Assembly (NCBI GenBank): GCA_021234155.1
Contig: JAJEKV010000014.1
Location: 19,359,513 to 19,423,512, forward strand
From: Isoetes taiwanensis
Taxonomy: Eukaryota; Streptophyta; Lycopodiopsida; Isoetales; Isoetaceae
Length of the DNA stretch: 64,000 bases
Reading direction: 5' to 3'
Within the stretch, counting starts at the first letter, position 1, and every line of letters begins with the position of its first letter. The position numbers and the translations under genes are program-made. This document shows positions 61,850-64,000 of this stretch, piece by piece. The notes below the pieces were generated by a model that saw only the letters and a program-made list of their open reading frames with translations, was not told where the DNA came from and did not search any database.

Positions 61850-62684
61850 CAAATGCTTTGATTTGATGCACAAACTAGTATGGAAAAGTTGCAACATAGT
61901 TGCTTAAATTATTTGATCTCTGTAAGTTTTGACTATAGGTTTGTCTACACTGGAACATAAGCCACAGGACCACTAAATGGATTGGGATGGGACTTGGCCA
62001 TTTTGGTAAAATTTTACAGTATTTTTAATATTCCCAAACCTGGAAATTGACTGGAAGCAAATGGAGCACATATGACTGCAACTAACTGGTTGTAGCAGGT
62101 AACTTTGGCATAGTATTTGTCATTATAATATTAATGAAATGATTGAGCAGGCTCAAAATAATAAGACCTGAATGGTGCTACAGAACATTCCATATCTTGC
62201 ACAAATGAGAATACTGTGTAACCCCATCTATTGTGCATGGTTTTAATTCAGCTTGACAGGAAAACAAAGACAAGGGGAAACATGATATAAATGCTATTGG
62301 AACATTAGCCCCATTGATGAAGTTTTGAAACATATGTCATATTGGGTATAGGGTAAGGACATATGTTTGTTTTTGTTAGCCCAAGGAAATCATAAGCAAA
62401 ATAGTAATGAAAAATAACCTAATATCGTTAAACTTTTAGGGTTTCTATATTATTGACAGATAAGGCAGAAGCTTCTGGTTGCTCCTGATTTCACAGATCT
62501 TGATCTACGCTTCCATGATAACCATCCTATGGTTTTGAAAGGGTAAGTGGTCTATTTGACGGAAATATCCGCAACCACCTTGGCTCAGCATGCATGCAAA
62601 AAGGTATGTACATTCTTGAACGGATTGTTTGCTCTGTTACATGGCCGGAAAAGCAAAATCGGCGGAAAAAGGGTAGTATCTGGC

Positions 62685-62692
62685 TATATAAA
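62685..62692 (+). promoter_or_regulatory. TATA box of element C R'
   Basis: CTATATAAAGAG, same position relative to the first-exon ATG as in the 5' copy. Confidence 0.5.
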
Positions 62693-62826
62693 GAGTGCTG
62701 GATTAATTTGCACAAGATGGGTTCTCTTATTGTTGCTGCTCGGCAGCCGCACTGATCAAGAATGCGGTCAGGCCATCTGAATTGAGTTTCCTAGATAAGA
62801 GCTCTTGCTATTGGGTTGTATACAGA

Positions 62827-63192
62827 ATGGGAAAGACTGAAGGAGTTACTAACAAGGGGAATACTAGAGCAAAGCTCCTTGATCTCATCAAAAGAGCTGG
62901 GATAGATCTGAATCACCATTGTAGAATGGAAGCAGAGTCCACTGCTCAACCCACTAAGCAGTTTCTTGAAAGGATTGTGGAGAGATACAAGCTTGATGCA
63001 CCTGTTCCTATACTAAGTCTTACTGCCAAGAAAACCACAGGAGTAAGTGGTGTCAAGAAATTCTTTCCTGCTATGGGTGATAGCTCCAACAATGAAGCGC
63101 CATGTCCTGACATCACCAGCATTGCGGATAGCCCTGAACAAGGGAACAACAATGAAGACCCTGACGATAGTCTACCTATCCAGCCTAACCAG
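62827..63192 (+). CDS. Element C first exon, copy in R'
   Basis: 122 codons ending in AACCAG|GTTTTG, differing from the 5' copy by one residue (Ile for Met within the LLDL-KRAG segment). No ORF1 acceptor lies within the rest of the window, so this copy may be inactive or may splice to downstream DNA. Confidence 0.7.
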
Positions 63193-63645
63193 GTTTTGTA
63201 TATTTTCTTAAAAAGTATTGGTATAGTGAAAATTATGTTTAGCTAGCTTGTATTCTTGAAATAACAATGAAATCGAGCTGCATGGAGTAGTAATGAAACA
63301 AAATAGAGGATGGGCTACCATATTTGCTCCAATGAAGGAACATAATCACAAAACCATCTACTCTGCTGTTAGCTATGGTTTCACATGATTGATTCTTTGT
63401 TTAAATGATGGATTCAGTTCTTATTTGTATAATAAACATGATATATTGTTAAGAATTCCGTTTCTGCTGTAAAAATAGGGCCGCAGCAGTTGGGTACATT
63501 AATTAAATAGGCTCTTAAGTACCTTTTGCATCTTGATTTTATGACAGACCTGAATAAATCATTGATAGCTGTGGCATCTTTTCTGTACAGTATGCTTAAA
63601 TTAATTTATTACTATTTCATTATGTTTGGTGAAGGGCGAAGAGCC

Positions 63646-63738
63646 GAGTAAAACACCAGCTTACCTGTTAACCCTCTCCTCGTTACCATGTTCTTTGCTA
63701 ACGTTGGTCTGGTTGGTTACAGGTAACCCGTTTTACTC
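63646..63738 (+). ncRNA. Conserved intronic hairpin, element C R'
   Basis: Identical to 56,450-56,542, with GAGTAAAAC and GTTTTACTC ends fully paired. Confidence 0.6.
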
Positions 63739-64000
63739 CTCCAAATTCCACTTGATTTGGTTTGAATGCAAATGGGAAGTCTGCTACGAACAATGCAGAA
63801 GAATATTTTTTCACATTTTGGTCTATAACATTATTATTGTCTTGTGCTTGAACTGGTAAGCAATATTTCAAATAGATGACTATATAGGAAACTGGGTAAA
63901 GAGATGCTGGTTTTCCTACTTAAGGTATAAAGGGATATCATGGAATTATGTTTCTTGATCTGGTTGATATCATCTGGAAATATTTTGGTTAATCGAGTAA

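Larger units (their letters stand above)
61850..64000 (+). repeat. Element C repeat R' (3' LTR-like copy), cut by window end
   Basis: Direct repeat of 54,643 to about 56,820. Over the first exon (62,827-63,192 against 55,630-55,995) I see only one changed base. Noisier patches elsewhere again involve CAG/CTG (for example TTGTTGCTGCTCGGCAG here, corrupted at 55,530). This suggests recent insertion. Confidence 0.9.

Overview
The window is nuclear DNA of a eukaryote, very probably a land plant. It has no operons, rRNA or CRISPR. It is AT-rich, carries long (TA)n tracts, intron-like splice signals and nested retroelements, and contains one host-like exon whose closest match in my knowledge is the first exon of the SUF4/ZNF207 zinc-finger family in its plant form. 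Differences between repeat copies are concentrated at CAG/CTG, which fits nanopore miscalling at plant-type CHG methylation.

The dominant feature at 1-47,535 is a giant inverted repeat. Bases 18-23,245 are the reverse complement of 23,306-47,535, with many small indels and a 60-base unpaired centre. The first bases of the window share 12 bases with the nanopore ligation adapter as I remember it, and the centre resembles a degraded adapter pair. I therefore read the left arm as the same molecule sequenced twice (an unsplit template-complement read), not as a real 47 kb palindrome. The real locus is probably 23.3-64 kb. Left-arm entries below are second, noisy copies of right-arm features.

Real locus, left to right: 23.3-33.3 kb is single-copy-like DNA with the SUF4/ZNF207-type exon at 25.4 kb. 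Then come three related retroelements, separated only by (TA)n: element A on the minus strand (33.4-44.1 kb), element B on the plus strand (44.1-54.5 kb) and element C on the plus strand (54.6 kb to the window end). Each has the same plan: (TA)n, a 2.6-3.2 kb repeat R, ORF1, ORF2, a hairpin-rich 3' end with a GGTAGG-type tail, (TA)n, then a second copy of R. In B and C, R carries a small first exon that joins ORF1 in phase 0 through a long intron. R also contains a hairpin of about 95 nt whose stem is kept by compensatory changes. C additionally shows a TATA box in R. ORF1 is a protein of unknown function with a C-x4-C-x-C-x10-C-x2-H motif. ORF2 is a reverse transcriptase of Penelope-like type with intact catalytic aspartates and no recognisable endonuclease.

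Element C looks complete and recent, since its R copies are almost identical over the first exon. Element B has an intact RT and two frameshifts in ORF1. Element A is present in both arms but its frames are broken, largely by sequence error. I do not know a named family with this combination (split R exon plus ORF1, endonuclease-less Penelope-like RT, (TA)n bounds, LTR-like R). It is the best candidate here for an undescribed system.
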